DNA from: Nemertoderma westbladi
Lineage: Eukaryota; Xenacoelomorpha; Nemertodermatida; Nemertodermatidae
Direction of reading: 5' to 3'
DNA length: 30,716 nt
Assembly (NCBI GenBank): GCA_032718475.1
Contig: JAUCBJ010002491.1
Location: 1 to 30,716 of the forward strand
The position numbers were made by a program, and so were the translations under genes. The notes under the pieces were generated by a model. That model was not told the DNA's origin. It worked only from the letters and a program-made list of their open reading frames with translations, and searched no databases. Positions 9,182 to 19,066 of the stretch are shown here, piece after piece. Position 1 is the first letter of the stretch, and every line of letters begins with the position of its first letter.

Positions 9182-12100
9182 TCAGGTCAGGTCTTGTCAG
9201 GTCTTGTCAGGTCAGGTCCCCAGATCCTGCTACCACTATGGCAGTAATGTGGTACTACCTGTAGCTGTCAGCCCAGTAGGGCAGGCCCGATAAAGCATAG
9301 CCTATCCATTATTTAGTTGATCAACTAAATAAGTCACTGAGGGCTATAGCGCCTAGGGCACCATTGAAGGCAAAGGCTTGATACGCATCTGCATTAGAGA
9401 TGATACAAGCCCTGCCCTGTCTATACTGGATGCTCCTCTACCAGTGTTAGGAAACCTAACCCAGGAGGCACACTTGGTTCAGGGTGTAACAAATGGACAC
9501 CTACAGTCGGCAGCAGGGCTGTAGGCCATGGATAGGCGGAAGGTAATCAACCAACGGCTAGACATGCTGACAAGGTCGGCGGAAGGTAATCAACCAACGG
9601 CGACCTACTGCGAAGACGCTTGTAGGAGTTGCGACCACAAGCGGTCTACCCCCGCAACTGAAAGATATGAGTATGAGAACCCTCCAGGAGAAATACCGGC
9701 TCGGTCGTCGCCCGGGTCAACAAGGACCGCGTCCCTCAGTGGTACACCAGGCTGGGGTCGATAAATTGGCTACTGGAACAGAAGACAGAGAAGAAAGAAG
9801 AACCAACCTGTTGAAATGTAAAAAGACAATAAAGATTGCTACAATGAACGCACGCACACTGAAAGCACAGAGCAAACAGGGTGACATGGTCGCTCTGGCA
9901 ATGGAATATAACATCGACATCATCTGCATCCAAGAACATCGGATTTGTCATGAAGACACTGCCATGAAGTACAATGACATTGGAAATGGATGGACGTTAG
10001 TAACAAGCTCAGCAGTAAGAAACTCGGCCAATGCATCAATTGGTGCAGTAGGAATTCTGCTAAGCCCATTTGCACTTAAGACGCTAAACAACATCGAATC
10101 TATAAATTCCAGGGTTATGATCGCAACATTTGATGGGAATCCCAAGACAACAGTTATATGTTGCTACAGTCCAACCAATGCATCAGAGCCAGAACAAGCA
10201 GTCAAGTTTTATGAAGAACTGACTGGACTTATTAAGGACATCCCGAAACACAATGTTAAAGTCATTGCTGGTGACCTGAATGCGCAAATTGGCCCAGAAG
10301 ACATCAAGGGTTACACCTATAACACCAGTTCTAACAGAAATGGGTACTTACTCTTAGACCTAATGTAAGAATGTGAATTGATACCAACAAACAACACATT
10401 TGAAAAGAGTAAGGGGAAGCTATGGACCTTTCAATACCCTAATGGAACCAAAGCACAACTGGATTACATCCTTATAAACAAAAAGTGGAGAAATAGCATG
10501 ATCAACTGCGAGGCATACAGCTCATTCAACCTAATTGGTTCGGACCACAGAATTGTGACTGCAGAGATCAGACTCAGTTTGAGAGCCAGCAAACCCAGGA
10601 CAAGCAAGCAAATCAACTATGACTGGGAGAAACTCAGAACTGACAATGCTGTAAAGGATGCTTATACAGCAGAAGTTCAAAACCGCTTTGAAGCACTTCA
10701 GTCAATGGATGAAGACCAATCCACCGATTCAATATACCAGAATATAATAACAGCCCACAAGGAATCAACTAAGAGGCATATCCCCCAGAAACCTAAACGA
10801 AAACAGTACGTGCCATGGCAAAACTCTGAGGTTACTTGTAAGAGAGAAGATCTTAAGATAGCCCACAAAGTTAAAACCGAACAACCAACAACCGAAAACA
10901 TTAACAAGGTTGAGAAAGCTAAGGACGATCTTAAATTGGCCTACAACATCAGCCAGGAAAAGTACATACAGGATAAAACTGAAGCAATTACAACTGCTCA
11001 CATACAGCAACAATCAAGACTTACCTGGCAAACTGTAAATGAGGTATCTGGTCGGAAAAGTTGTGCAAAGGGGCGCCTCAAAGCCGATAGTCCTGAAGAA
11101 CGTGTTGGGAAGTGGAAAAATCACTTCAGCAACTTGCTGTGGGCAGCCACCAAACATCGAGGTCAGCCCTACAAGGAAAATATATGACAAGACACTACCT
11201 ATAGAAACAGGGGACGTCACACCTGCCGAACTCCAAAGAAGCATTAAAAGCATGTCCAATAATAAAGCGAGTGGATTAGATGAAATCCCAGCGGAGGTAT
11301 GGAAAACCGGAGTGCTAAATAGACCATTATTGAATGTTTGCAACCGGATGTTAAAAGGGGAAAAGCCACCACCAATTTGGACTAAAGGTCAACTAAAGCC
11401 TCTCCCCAAGAAAGGAGACCTCGGCATACCAACAAACTATCGTGGGATCTGTCTGCTTGTGGTAGCTGCCAAAATATACAATAAAATGATTCTATATAGG
11501 ATTAGGCCTCACATAGAGAAACTACTGCGTAAGAGCCAAAACGGATTTCGACCAAGTAGATCAACAATAGCTCAGATACTTGCACTACGGAGACTGATTG
11601 AAGGAATTAAGTCAAAGAATCTCCCCACAGTCATGACTTTTGTGGACTTCAAGAAGGCATTCGACTCCATCCATAGAGGTAAAATGCTTGAAATCCTAAG
11701 AGCTTATGGAATACCAGAAGTAATTGTTGCTGGCATTGGATTGCTATATTGTGACACAGAAGCGCAGATACTCTCACCAGATGGTGAAACTGAGTTTTGC
11801 TCAATCCTGGCTGGCGTACTGCAAGGTGACACATTAGCACCATTACTATTTGTAATTGTGCTGGATTACGCAATGAGGACGGCCACAAAGGGTGAAGATC
11901 TGGGATTCACACTTCAAGAACTCAGAAGTAGTAGATATCCGGCAACTACAGTCACAGACACCGACTTTGCGGATGACATATCGCCCTGCTCTCTAATACA
12001 CTAGCAGATGCACAGCTTCTACTAAATAAAGTGGAGAGGGCTGCTAAGGAGGTTGGATTGCATATAAATGCTACCAAGACCGAATTCATGACCTTTAATG

Positions 12101-12720
12101 TTGATGGAAACTTGACAACTATTGATAATAATCAACTAAGGCAGGTTGATGACTTCCAGTACCTTGGATCATGGATAGGGAGTAGCAAAAAGGACATAGA
12201 AGTTAGGAAAGCAAAGGCTTGGGTAGCTCTATCAAAAATGGATACCATCTGGAAATCAGATCTCTCCAGGCACCTGAAGACCAAGTTCTTTCGAGCCACA
12301 GTGGAAAGTGTATTTTTATACGGGGGTGAGACCTGGACACTGACTAAATCACTTGAACAACGAATTGATGGTTGCTACACAAGACTACTAAGGGCAGCCC
12401 TAAACATCAGCTGGAGACAACACATGACAAACGCCGAGCTTTATGGTACAATACCACCTGTATCAACCACCCTCCGTGAACGCAGATTAAGATTCAGTGT
12501 GCACTGCTGGCGAAGTAAAGACGAGGTCATACCAGATCTACTTCTCTGGCAACCAACTCATGGAAGGCGTAGTCATGGACGACCTGCCATAACATATATA
12601 GATCAACTTGAAAGGGATACTGAACTTGGGAGAAACGAAATTGCGACAACTATGGAGAATCGGGAAGCCTGGAAGGATCTCATTTGCACTGTCCGAGTTC
12701 GCTCGACCTAGTAGTAGTAG
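9182..12720 (+). mobile_element. Near full-length EN-RT LINE nested in the BEL leader
   Basis: 3.54 kb between exact 13-bp direct repeats. It starts with a short GTCAGGTCTT-type tandem repeat (about 9182-9217), has a ~480-bp 5' UTR, one EN-RT coding region, and ends in a (TAG)n tail into which the stop codon is merged (12712-12720). One ORF, a minimal 3' UTR and a microsatellite tail in place of poly(A) match the layout of RTE-like LINEs; the exact clade is unresolved. It lies on the same strand as BEL. Confidence 0.85.
9667..12711 (+). pseudogene. EN-RT polyprotein of the nested LINE (broken)
   Basis: The frame opens at ATG 9667. An AP-like endonuclease runs from KIATMNARTLKAQ (about 9831), through CIQEHR near 9928, GDLNAQIG near 10270 and GSDHRIV near 10540. 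The RT domain carries LPKKGDLGIPTNYRGI (about 11401-11450), TFVDFKKAFDSI near 11635, GVLQGDTLAPLLF near 11812 and DFADDI near 11962. After it come LGSWIGSSKKD, LYGGETWTLT and RLRFSVHCW...LLLWQPTHGRR. The protein nicks DNA and copies its own RNA into the site. Breaks seen: an in-frame TAA at 10366-10368; a frameshift near 11140, where the frame of 10378-11187 hands over to that of 11039-12004; and a second frameshift just after FADDI near 11978-12004. The last part is open from 12031 to 12711. The copy is therefore dead although its length is complete. It is related to the relic at 4237-5610. Confidence 0.85.
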
Positions 12721-12733
12721 TAATATTGAGCAG
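12721..12733 (+). repeat. Target-site duplication of nested LINE, right copy
   Basis: Exact second copy of TAATATTGAGCAG, directly after the TAG-repeat tail. Confidence 0.9.
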
Positions 12734-13921
12734 AAGGCGTGTAAGCCTGCTCAGATTGTATAAATAATTTGTCGGCTGGATTGTTGTCTGACTGTTGTTA
12801 AGTCTGAAGAGATTGCAGTGTGTGTAGAGTGTATGTCCGATAAAGTACTAGTTAGGAAGGTGGGGTCCAGTGCTGTAAGGTAAATCCTCCCCGAAAGAAT
12901 AAGTCGTACTACTCGGTTAGAACGCATACTAACTAACCATTTCGGAGTCTGCATATACTGTAGTTTATTTAGGCTTGATAGTAGTCTGCCAGCGTTTGGT
13001 CTGTATTTTGTTTGTGTAGTCTGTACGGGTAGCGTAATATTTATTATTCAGAGTCTATGCGAGTATTCGCAACATACATAACTCCCCAAGTTTATTCCTA
13101 CAGTAATTGTGCTTGTTATACATACCGTTATAGTTAAATTAACCCCGGTACTACATCAGGGCTGCTTGGCATAGGTAAAGACTGGTGATTTTATGCTCAA
13201 GTCACTCCAGCAGATACCGTGGTTCTATTAGCTGTACAAGTATTTTTAACTGCTGGTTATTTGTTGTATAAGTACTTGTACCTAATTTAGGGTTTAGTGT
13301 ACAGTACTTTCCGAAGGTAATTAGTGTGTAGGCAGTATATTTGTGTTGTAAAGTGGTTAATAGGCACGTTAGCTCTGGTTGGCTGCGGTAATTAACTTCT
13401 AGGTAAGAACACTCCGGGTACATAATGTAGGACTTATAGAGCTGTACAGCTAAAGACTATAAGTCGTCAGACGGTGGTATTTTCTTATCTGGACAACGCA
13501 ATTTATTTACTACTGCTTAATTATTTTCAAATACCGTAGTTTCCTGTCCGTTTGTAATAACCAGAAATTCTAACCCCTTGTTAGGCTGGTTTGTAGATTT
13601 CCTGTAAAATTACCCTAAAATTTGTACGTGTAATTTTTGTGTTTATTTAGAGATTGTAATCTCACCCCGTAATTGTACGTAATTTGTAGTAATAAGTAAC
13701 TTAGTCAAGTATAATTATTTGTTTTAGTGTCCAATAAGTAGCACTTCACTGAGAGCGTACAGCTTCTGTGTAGTGACTCCTTACCAGAAATAATAACATT
13801 TATTTCAAATATTGTCAAAAACCCATTATAAGGGTATATATATATTATAAATCAACTCAAACCGATTTATAAAATAGTAGGCCTGTCATACATCAATTAG
13901 GTCTTAATATCAGTTGGACTA
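12734..13921 (+). other. BEL leader, non-coding
   Basis: About 1.2 kb of leader between the LINE and the SINE. No open frame resembles a protein. A nested palindrome lies at 13431-13465. The leader may hold packaging or translation signals, but none is recognisable. Confidence 0.5.
13431..13465. repeat. Nested palindrome in the BEL leader
   Basis: GACTTATAG (13431-13439) pairs with CTATAAGTC (13457-13465). Between them is a perfect 12-bp palindrome, AGCTGTACAGCT (13440-13451). As RNA this would give a long hairpin or, as a dimer, a kissing contact of the kind used in retroelement packaging; that role is speculation. Confidence 0.5.
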
Positions 13922-14164
13922 ATGTCGCAGTGTCCGAGTGGATATGGCGCCTGAACTGATTAAACAATAGTGTTTGGCGGCGCAGGTTCGAATCCGACTA
14001 AAGGCTGTATAAATTTCGCACTGTTGTGTCCCTAGGCAAGACACTTTAGACATTAGTGCCTACGTCAACCCAGCGGTATAATGGGAACCTGGCTTTGCTG
14101 GGGTAATGATAATAAAAGCGCTTTGAGTATGCCGAGCATAATAAAGCGCTATATAAATAACCAA

Positions 14165-14209
<45 letters not shown>
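13922..14209 (+). mobile_element. tRNA-derived SINE with (ATT)n tail
   Basis: The head has a pol III A-box-like TGTCCGAGTGG (13931-13941) and a perfect B-box GGTTCGAATCC (13985-13995), resembling a Leu or Ser tRNA. The body contains TGTGTCCCTAGGCAAGACACTT near 14025, like the conserved central domains of several metazoan SINE families. The 3' part carries AAGCGCTT and AAAGCGCTATATAAATAACC, a tail style shared with LINE-dependent SINEs, followed by about 15 ATT units (14166-14209). No clear target duplication was found. It lies within the BEL leader, so it inserted into BEL or was carried by an ancestor of it. Confidence 0.8.
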
Positions 14210-14290
14210 GACTACTGCTTAATAACAGTAACAAAGTAAAGAAAAGTAACCCTAAAATTCAGAAATTCAGTTATTATAAAATAATTGACA

Positions 14291-14550
14291 TACCGGTATT
14301 TACGATAGGCTTATTATATTTATTTCTATAAATTTAAGCTGAAATTATATACCGGTATTCTGTAATTAATTCTAGTCTATAATCATACTTATATATACTA
14401 TAAGTGTATGCTGTATACCGGTATTTATAGTAGGCTCATTATATATATTTATATAAATTTATGCTGAAATTATATACCGGTATTCTGTGACAAACCCTAG
14501 TCTGTAATAATACTTATATATATACTATAAGTGTATACCGGTATTCTAAT
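14291..14550 (+). repeat. Tandem repeat, ~120-125 bp unit, two and a fraction copies
   Basis: Units start at TACCGGTATT at 14291, 14416 and 14536 (partial). Each contains a second ATACCGGTAT mid-way. The repeat sits about 130 bp upstream of the first BEL coding region and so would be in its 5' UTR. Confidence 0.8.
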
Positions 14551-14682
14551 ATATTATATATATATCGCGTTACATTGACTAACGATATCGGTAATTAATT
14601 ACTAGGATTACAGTTGATACTGAATTACTAGACTTGCTTTAACTGTCGTTATAGTAGTAGGCATTCAACTGTACAAACAAAC

Positions 14683-16503
14683 ATGGCTGACACAAAGCAA
14701 ACTCTGTCAGATAGTCTCCTAGAAAGAACAGTATGTGACTCCGACAGGAGTACCGAACGCTTGAGACCGAAGTTCAAGTCCCCTCCTACTGTAAGAAAGG
14801 TCATCCCCCCAGTAGTAGTATCAGACCCTAGGCTAGTAAAGCACCGTAGGTCTATCATAGGCACTCGGGCTCAAGTCAAGCGGGACCAAGAGGCAGCTGT
14901 TAAACAGCAGCAACACTCGAGCCAAGAACTTATTTCTCAGCGGCCCGATAGCTCCGGTAGTTCAGATACTGTAGAGTTGACACCCGAGCGCGGAGCAAAG
15001 ATGGCAGAAGCAGTTTATTCGGATCCACTTATCATTCTTCCTGAAGCCGTACTCACTAGAGTATTGATTGTGGTGGAGGAACATCAAATTGATTGGGCGA
15101 GAAGTAAGCGATCGACCAAGGACAGTTATGCGGGATACACAAAGGAGGAACTGAAGTCTATTGTCAAGACGCAATGGAAGTTCCCCGGACCCGGACTCCC
15201 GTTTAACTTATCGGAAGCTGCCTGGGAGGACTTATACAGGTTGGGAGTAGTAAAGGACACTAGAGATCCAGCTGTGTGGAAGAGGTCGGCAGCAGGATAT
15301 GTACAGGGATTCTTCAGCTCTTTGGAGCGATTAGAGGAACAACTGTTTCAACAACCCCAAGGACCTCAAGAGCAGGGAGAGCTGCTTTATCAAGTTCCAG
15401 AACGTATCCTAAGAATCAGACTAATCCTATCGGCCTTTGAGGAAGCCTCGAAAAGAAGCCAAGACACGTCGTTGCAAGTTGCCGTAAAGACTTGGTTCCA
15501 ATGGGTGAGCCTTAAAGTTCAAGGAACATCCCAATGGAAAATTCAGCTAACTGAGCGCTCAACCCACGGAGAATCAACAGACGCTACCTTTTCTCAAGTG
15601 GAAAGCGAAGCGACATTGGAGAAACCTCAGAAGAAGGATGCTATTGACATCTATCTGTCTGACTATCAACGATTTATAGGTGACAAAGAGTTGAGGAGAC
15701 GGCTGGCTGGACTTCACCCTACTAGTGAAGGAGCCAAATTTGTGTTAGACGCATTAGATACGGAAATGTTAGTCGCAGAGCAGGCTAAATTTGATGAAAG
15801 CATCCTCCTCGCTAGGGAACAGGAAGAACAATTAAAGAAAAAACGGATAGAAGACAGAAAGGTAGCAGCAGTGGCAGCGGCAGAAGTTCAAAGAAAGGCG
15901 GCAGCTGCAGCGGCAGCGGCAGAAGCTGAAAGAAAAGCGGCAGCAGCAGAGGCAGAGGCTGAAAGAAAAGCGGCAGCGGCAGCGGCAGCGGCAGAGGCAG
16001 CGTCAGTGGCAGCGGCAGAAGCAGAAAGAAAAGCGGCAGCAGCAGAGACAGAAGCTGAAAGAAAGGTAGCAGCGGCAGAAGTGGAAAGAAAAGCGGCAGA
16101 GGCAGTGGCAGCAGCAGAACGGAGGGCATCTGAAGAGACAGTCCAACTAGAGTTGGAAAATCTTCAAGAGAAGCAAGATTACTTCAATAAACAAAGAACA
16201 GCTAAGTATATGCAGATGATAAGTCGATCTACTCCCAAGAGACAGGGATTTACATCATCTGATGAAGGCGATACAACAGATCCTGAAGGCGGAGGAAATA
16301 GATCTCGTTTCAGCAGACGTAGAAGAATGCCTCACCATCAGAAATTGCCTAATTTGCCCCCAGCTGTGAGAAGGCAACTAGCTAGTGCAGACTTAGGTAG
16401 TACAGAACCCACAGACCAAATTATTAGAGTAGAAAGACTCCCTACTATAGTAGATGAGCCTGAAATAATTAGGCCTGTTCTCAAAGCCACCCTCTATCTG
16501 TGA
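14683..16503 (+). CDS. BEL upstream ORF / Gag N-terminal region with alanine-rich coiled coil
   Basis: 606 codons, intact, from ATG 14683 in a good start context (AACATGG) to TGA 16501. The N-terminal ~110 residues are polar. Residues ~115-330 form a mixed region (LPEAVLTRVLIVVEEHQIDWA, then YTKEELKSIVKTQW) with no family I recognise. Residues ~368-500 are an AERKAAAA-type repeat predicted to form a long helix or coiled coil. The C-terminal ~90 residues are basic (SRFSRRRRMPHH) and proline-rich. It directly precedes the DUF1759 Gag frame and overlaps it by a few bases in the -1 frame, so it may be an N-terminal extension of Gag made by frameshifting, or a once continuous ORF now broken by an indel. 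A coiled coil fits self-assembly of particles, but this is inference. No BEL Gag I know has such a long segment ahead of DUF1759. Confidence 0.75.
   Translation: MADTKQTLSDSLLERTVCDSDRSTERLRPKFKSPPTVRKVIPPVVVSDPRLVKHRRSIIGTRAQVKRDQEAAVKQQQHSSQELISQRPDSSGSSDTVELTPERGAKMAEAVYSDPLIILPEAVLTRVLIVVEEHQIDWARSKRSTKDSYAGYTKEELKSIVKTQWKFPGPGLPFNLSEAAWEDLYRLGVVKDTRDPAVWKRSAAGYVQGFFSSLERLEEQLFQQPQGPQEQGELLYQVPERILRIRLILSAFEEASKRSQDTSLQVAVKTWFQWVSLKVQGTSQWKIQLTERSTHGESTDATFSQVESEATLEKPQKKDAIDIYLSDYQRFIGDKELRRRLAGLHPTSEGAKFVLDALDTEMLVAEQAKFDESILLAREQEEQLKKKRIEDRKVAAVAAAEVQRKAAAAAAAAEAERKAAAAEAEAERKAAAAAAAAEAASVAAAEAERKAAAAETEAERKVAAAEVERKAAEAVAAAERRASEETVQLELENLQEKQDYFNKQRTAKYMQMISRSTPKRQGFTSSDEGDTTDPEGGGNRSRFSRRRRMPHHQKLPNLPPAVRRQLASADLGSTEPTDQIIRVERLPTIVDEPEIIRPVLKATLYL
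15856..16130 (+). repeat. Imperfect GCAGCGGCAGAA coding repeat
   Basis: The DNA encoding the alanine-rich helix is an imperfect tandem array of ~33-bp units of the form GAAAGAAAAGCGGCAGCAGC... Such arrays expand and contract by slippage, so length probably differs among copies of the element. Confidence 0.7.
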
Positions 16504-17699
16504 TAGAGACCCCTGTACTTCCAGAACCTAACTCTAAATTCCCTTTGCATAGTACTAAACTACCTGTACCCAGTAGGACTGTTCCAGAGTCAATTCCAGT
16601 CCTGGACGCCGAGCGAGACATTAATGATTTATCGCCCGTCGTCCCTCGTCTACCCGCTACTATGTTGGCGGCTCCCGCTTCGGCGGTAGAGTGGGTGGAT
16701 GAGGGACGGCGGGAGATGGGTCTCCTGCTCGGGCAGCTGAGGGAACACCATTTGTGTTCCTCTCAGCAGGTCCGGGAGATGGAAGGGACTGTTCAGCAGT
16801 TAAAGGGAACAGTCAGAGAGGGTAGGTTAGAGTTGCAAGAAGTGCAGCAGAGTATCGCGTTAGAACGCGATAAATTGGTAAATATACAAAGAGGTATACC
16901 ACCACCCCCTGTAACAATGTGTCAACCTGTTAGGTCTGAAGTATTTCATGCGCAAGGTGTGGAGCCTACATGCATTTATACTGCTAGTGAAGTAGAAACT
17001 CCTATAGTAAACCCTATTAAGGGTAACGATAAACCTGTTGATAATGATATTCCATATAGACCTGATCATAATCCGAGAAATTTATATACCGATAACTCGA
17101 TATTAAATAATACGATGGCCCAAGAAAGTTTTACGCGTCAAATGGCTAGAACCGAAGCCCGTCTAGCGGTAAAGGTGGGAGAGATCGTCAAGTTCAACGG
17201 AGATGAGATGAAATGGTTACCTTTTAATGAATATTATAAAGATAACATACAGAACTCTGTGCTATCTAATGGAGAGAAGCTTAGATTCCTCATCGAGTGC
17301 TTGGAAGGATCTCCCAAGTTAATGGCGTTAAAGTTTATTGGACATCCAGATGGATTAAGACAAGTTTGGGATACACTAAACATCAGGTATGGTAATAGGA
17401 ATAACATAGCTAGGTATTTGTATGCGAAATTGGTAGCCCCACGAAAGTTTCTTAGCAGCGGGATTATAGAATTTTCCGATGAGATCCAGGAGATTTGTAG
17501 ACAATTAGATTGACTAGGTAAGTCTCATGAGTATCAGAGTTCTATGGTTATTGGAGCTGTAGCATCTACCTTGCCAAAGGGTGGAGTAGGTACTCGTTGG
17601 GACAAAAGAGTTCTATATATGATGGAACAACAACAAAGAGACCCTACCATGGCTGATCTCATGTCATTCTTAGATGGAGAGGTACATTACAGCTCCTAA
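16500..17699 (+). pseudogene. BEL/Pao Gag (DUF1759 type), with one internal stop
   Basis: The frame is -1 relative to the preceding ORF and becomes open just upstream of that ORF's TGA at 16501. Residues ~50-130 are heptad-rich (VREMEGTVQQLKGTVREG). From about 17193 the DUF1759 signature appears: FNGDEMKWLPFNEYY, then GEKLRFLIECLEGSPKLMA and VWDTLNIRYGNRNNIARYL. This domain is the conserved part of BEL/Pao Gag, the structural protein of the particle. TGA at 17511-17513 interrupts it. The same frame then continues with clear family character (WDKRVLYMM, MADLMSFLDGEVHY) to TAA 17697-17699, where a frameshift near 17690 passes into the zinc-knuckle frame. Whether the -1 junction near 16480-16503 is programmed is unknown; no classical slippery heptamer is evident. 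Confidence 0.8.
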
Positions 17700-19066
17700 A
17701 GCAGTCCAGAGAGAAGACACCGGAAAATAAGGTAAGTGAAAAACCCGTTTCTAGGAGAAAGGTAACACCAGTGTGTTATACAGACGATGGCGAAAGCCAG
17801 ACCTCTCAAGAGGAGAACAACAGGAAAGACACCGAAAGATCTTACTATGTCAACAAAGCACCTAAAGACGTAAGTAAATTTAAGTCTCGAACCAGTGACA
17901 GGAGAGAACAGGTAACAAAAACTCCTCCTACGTCTCCTAAGAGAGTTCATGGAAGAAAGCCCGAGGAAAGAACAAGTGTGCACCACATAGCACAGGTTAA
18001 AGTAAGTAACATCAAGCCCAAATGTGTATTGTGCGACGGGCCACATCGCTTGAGTGGGTGTGATGAATTCCTGAAGAAATCCCTTAAGGATAGACGTGAT
18101 GTCATGTGGGATAAGCGGTTGTGTTATAATTGTCTCAGACGAGGACACCAACGGCGGACCTGTTACTCAGATGCTAGGTGTGCTAAGTGCGGCGCGAAAC
18201 ATCATATCTTGCTGCACACAGAATTTGAAAGAACCAGCACGAGTCAGGTAAGTGAGCCCGAACTACATGTCCAATTCAGTGATGTGAATGACACTGACCA
18301 CAGCTCTGAGATGGAAGGATTCTACACCGACGAATTCTCCGACGAAAACGAATCCTGTTATATGACAAATACCGCGGTGTATCGAGCGCTTACGTATGAG
18401 ACTGAAACCGATAACGAAGCGCACCCGGCTATTCCTGACCGACAACCATCTTGGAAAGCACCAACTTCCAACGTCGGAATCCGGGAATTCCCCGTAGTTC
18501 AGCTAAGAGTCCATGGGTTGAGTAAGAGTTTTATAGTCAACGCACTCCTGGACTCTGGCAGCACAGGAACATTCATCGACAAAGAACTAGCCGAAGGCAT
18601 CTTTGCAGGACAACCCAAGTTCCGAACTAAGTTGAACCTTTCAGGAATTATGCAGGTTTGGAAATCTACCGTAGCTACAGACTACTATGTAGGTGCGTTG
18701 TCCACTCCCCAAGACGAACTAGGAGAACACAGTATAAGGTCAGTAAAAATGGTGGCGATAAAGAACTTTGCTACCAGCCAAGTAGAACCTTACAACTGGG
18801 ATGAAGACGATTTTACCCAGCAACATAATATCCCTAGATTCAACACAGACTACGCAGGGGTGCAAATTTTAATCGGCCAAAATGCGCATGAGGCGCTTGA
18901 GACATTAGAGAAACGACCTGCTCGACCGCAACCCTTGCAAATTTATGCGGGAAGAACAAGAGTAGGTTGGTACTTCACTGGACCTTCCCGTAGGACACTC
19001 ATGGAAAGGCTACCTAACGACCAAGTCCATCAGGTGAGTGAATGGGAAGAAGAAATCAGTGAGTGA
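17693..19066 (+). CDS. BEL/Pao zinc knuckles and aspartic protease (Gag-Pro)
   Basis: The frame is readable from about 17693, with no ATG required if it was joined to Gag; the longest open run from a possible start is 17771-19066. A BEL-type triple Cys/His module spans 18023-18217 (CVLCDGPHRLSGC, then LCYNCLRRGHQRRTC, then CAKCGAKHHILLH), which would bind the element's RNA. The pepsin-like retroviral protease follows, with active-site motif LLDSGSTGTFID (Asp-Ser-Gly at 18551-18559). Later come VQILIGQNAHEAL and TRVGWYFTGP, typical of DUF1758. The protease would cut the polyprotein. Catalytic residues look intact. The frame ends at TGA 19064-19066, after which the same frame continues into a Pol remnant, so RT and RNase H are deleted here and not merely in another frame. 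Confidence 0.85.
   Translation, partial: LLKQSREKTPENKVSEKPVSRRKVTPVCYTDDGESQTSQEENNRKDTERSYYVNKAPKDVSKFKSRTSDRREQVTKTPPTSPKRVHGRKPEERTSVHHIAQVKVSNIKPKCVLCDGPHRLSGCDEFLKKSLKDRRDVMWDKRLCYNCLRRGHQRRTCYSDARCAKCGAKHHILLHTEFERTSTSQVSEPELHVQFSDVNDTDHSSEMEGFYTDEFSDENESCYMTNTAVYRALTYETETDNEAHPAIPDRQPSWKAPTSNVGIREFPVVQLRVHGLSKSFIVNALLDSGSTGTFIDKELAEGIFAGQPKFRTKLNLSGIMQVWKSTVATDYYVGALSTPQDELGEHSIRSVKMVAIKNFATSQVEPYNWDEDDFTQQHNIPRFNTDYAGVQILIGQNAHEALETLEKRPARPQPLQIYAGRTRVGWYFTGPSRRTLMERLPNDQVHQVSEWEEEISE

Noticed and set aside
8937-9293. Open frame encoding repeated RTIRS peptides
   Set aside because: It is only the translation of the foldback 15-mers and flanks.
13922-13998. Functional tRNA gene
   Set aside because: A and B boxes are present but no acceptor stem closes, and the sequence continues into a SINE body and (ATT)n tail.
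14046-14234. Reverse-strand frame with a poly-Asn run
   Set aside because: Translation of the (ATT)n SINE tail.
15812-16129. Reverse-strand Leu/Pro-rich frame
   Set aside because: Shadow of the alanine-rich coding repeat on the + strand.
17696-18151. 151-codon reverse-strand frame with hydrophobic stretches, possible membrane protein
   Set aside because: It lies entirely opposite the BEL zinc-knuckle frame, and has no motif or start context of its own.
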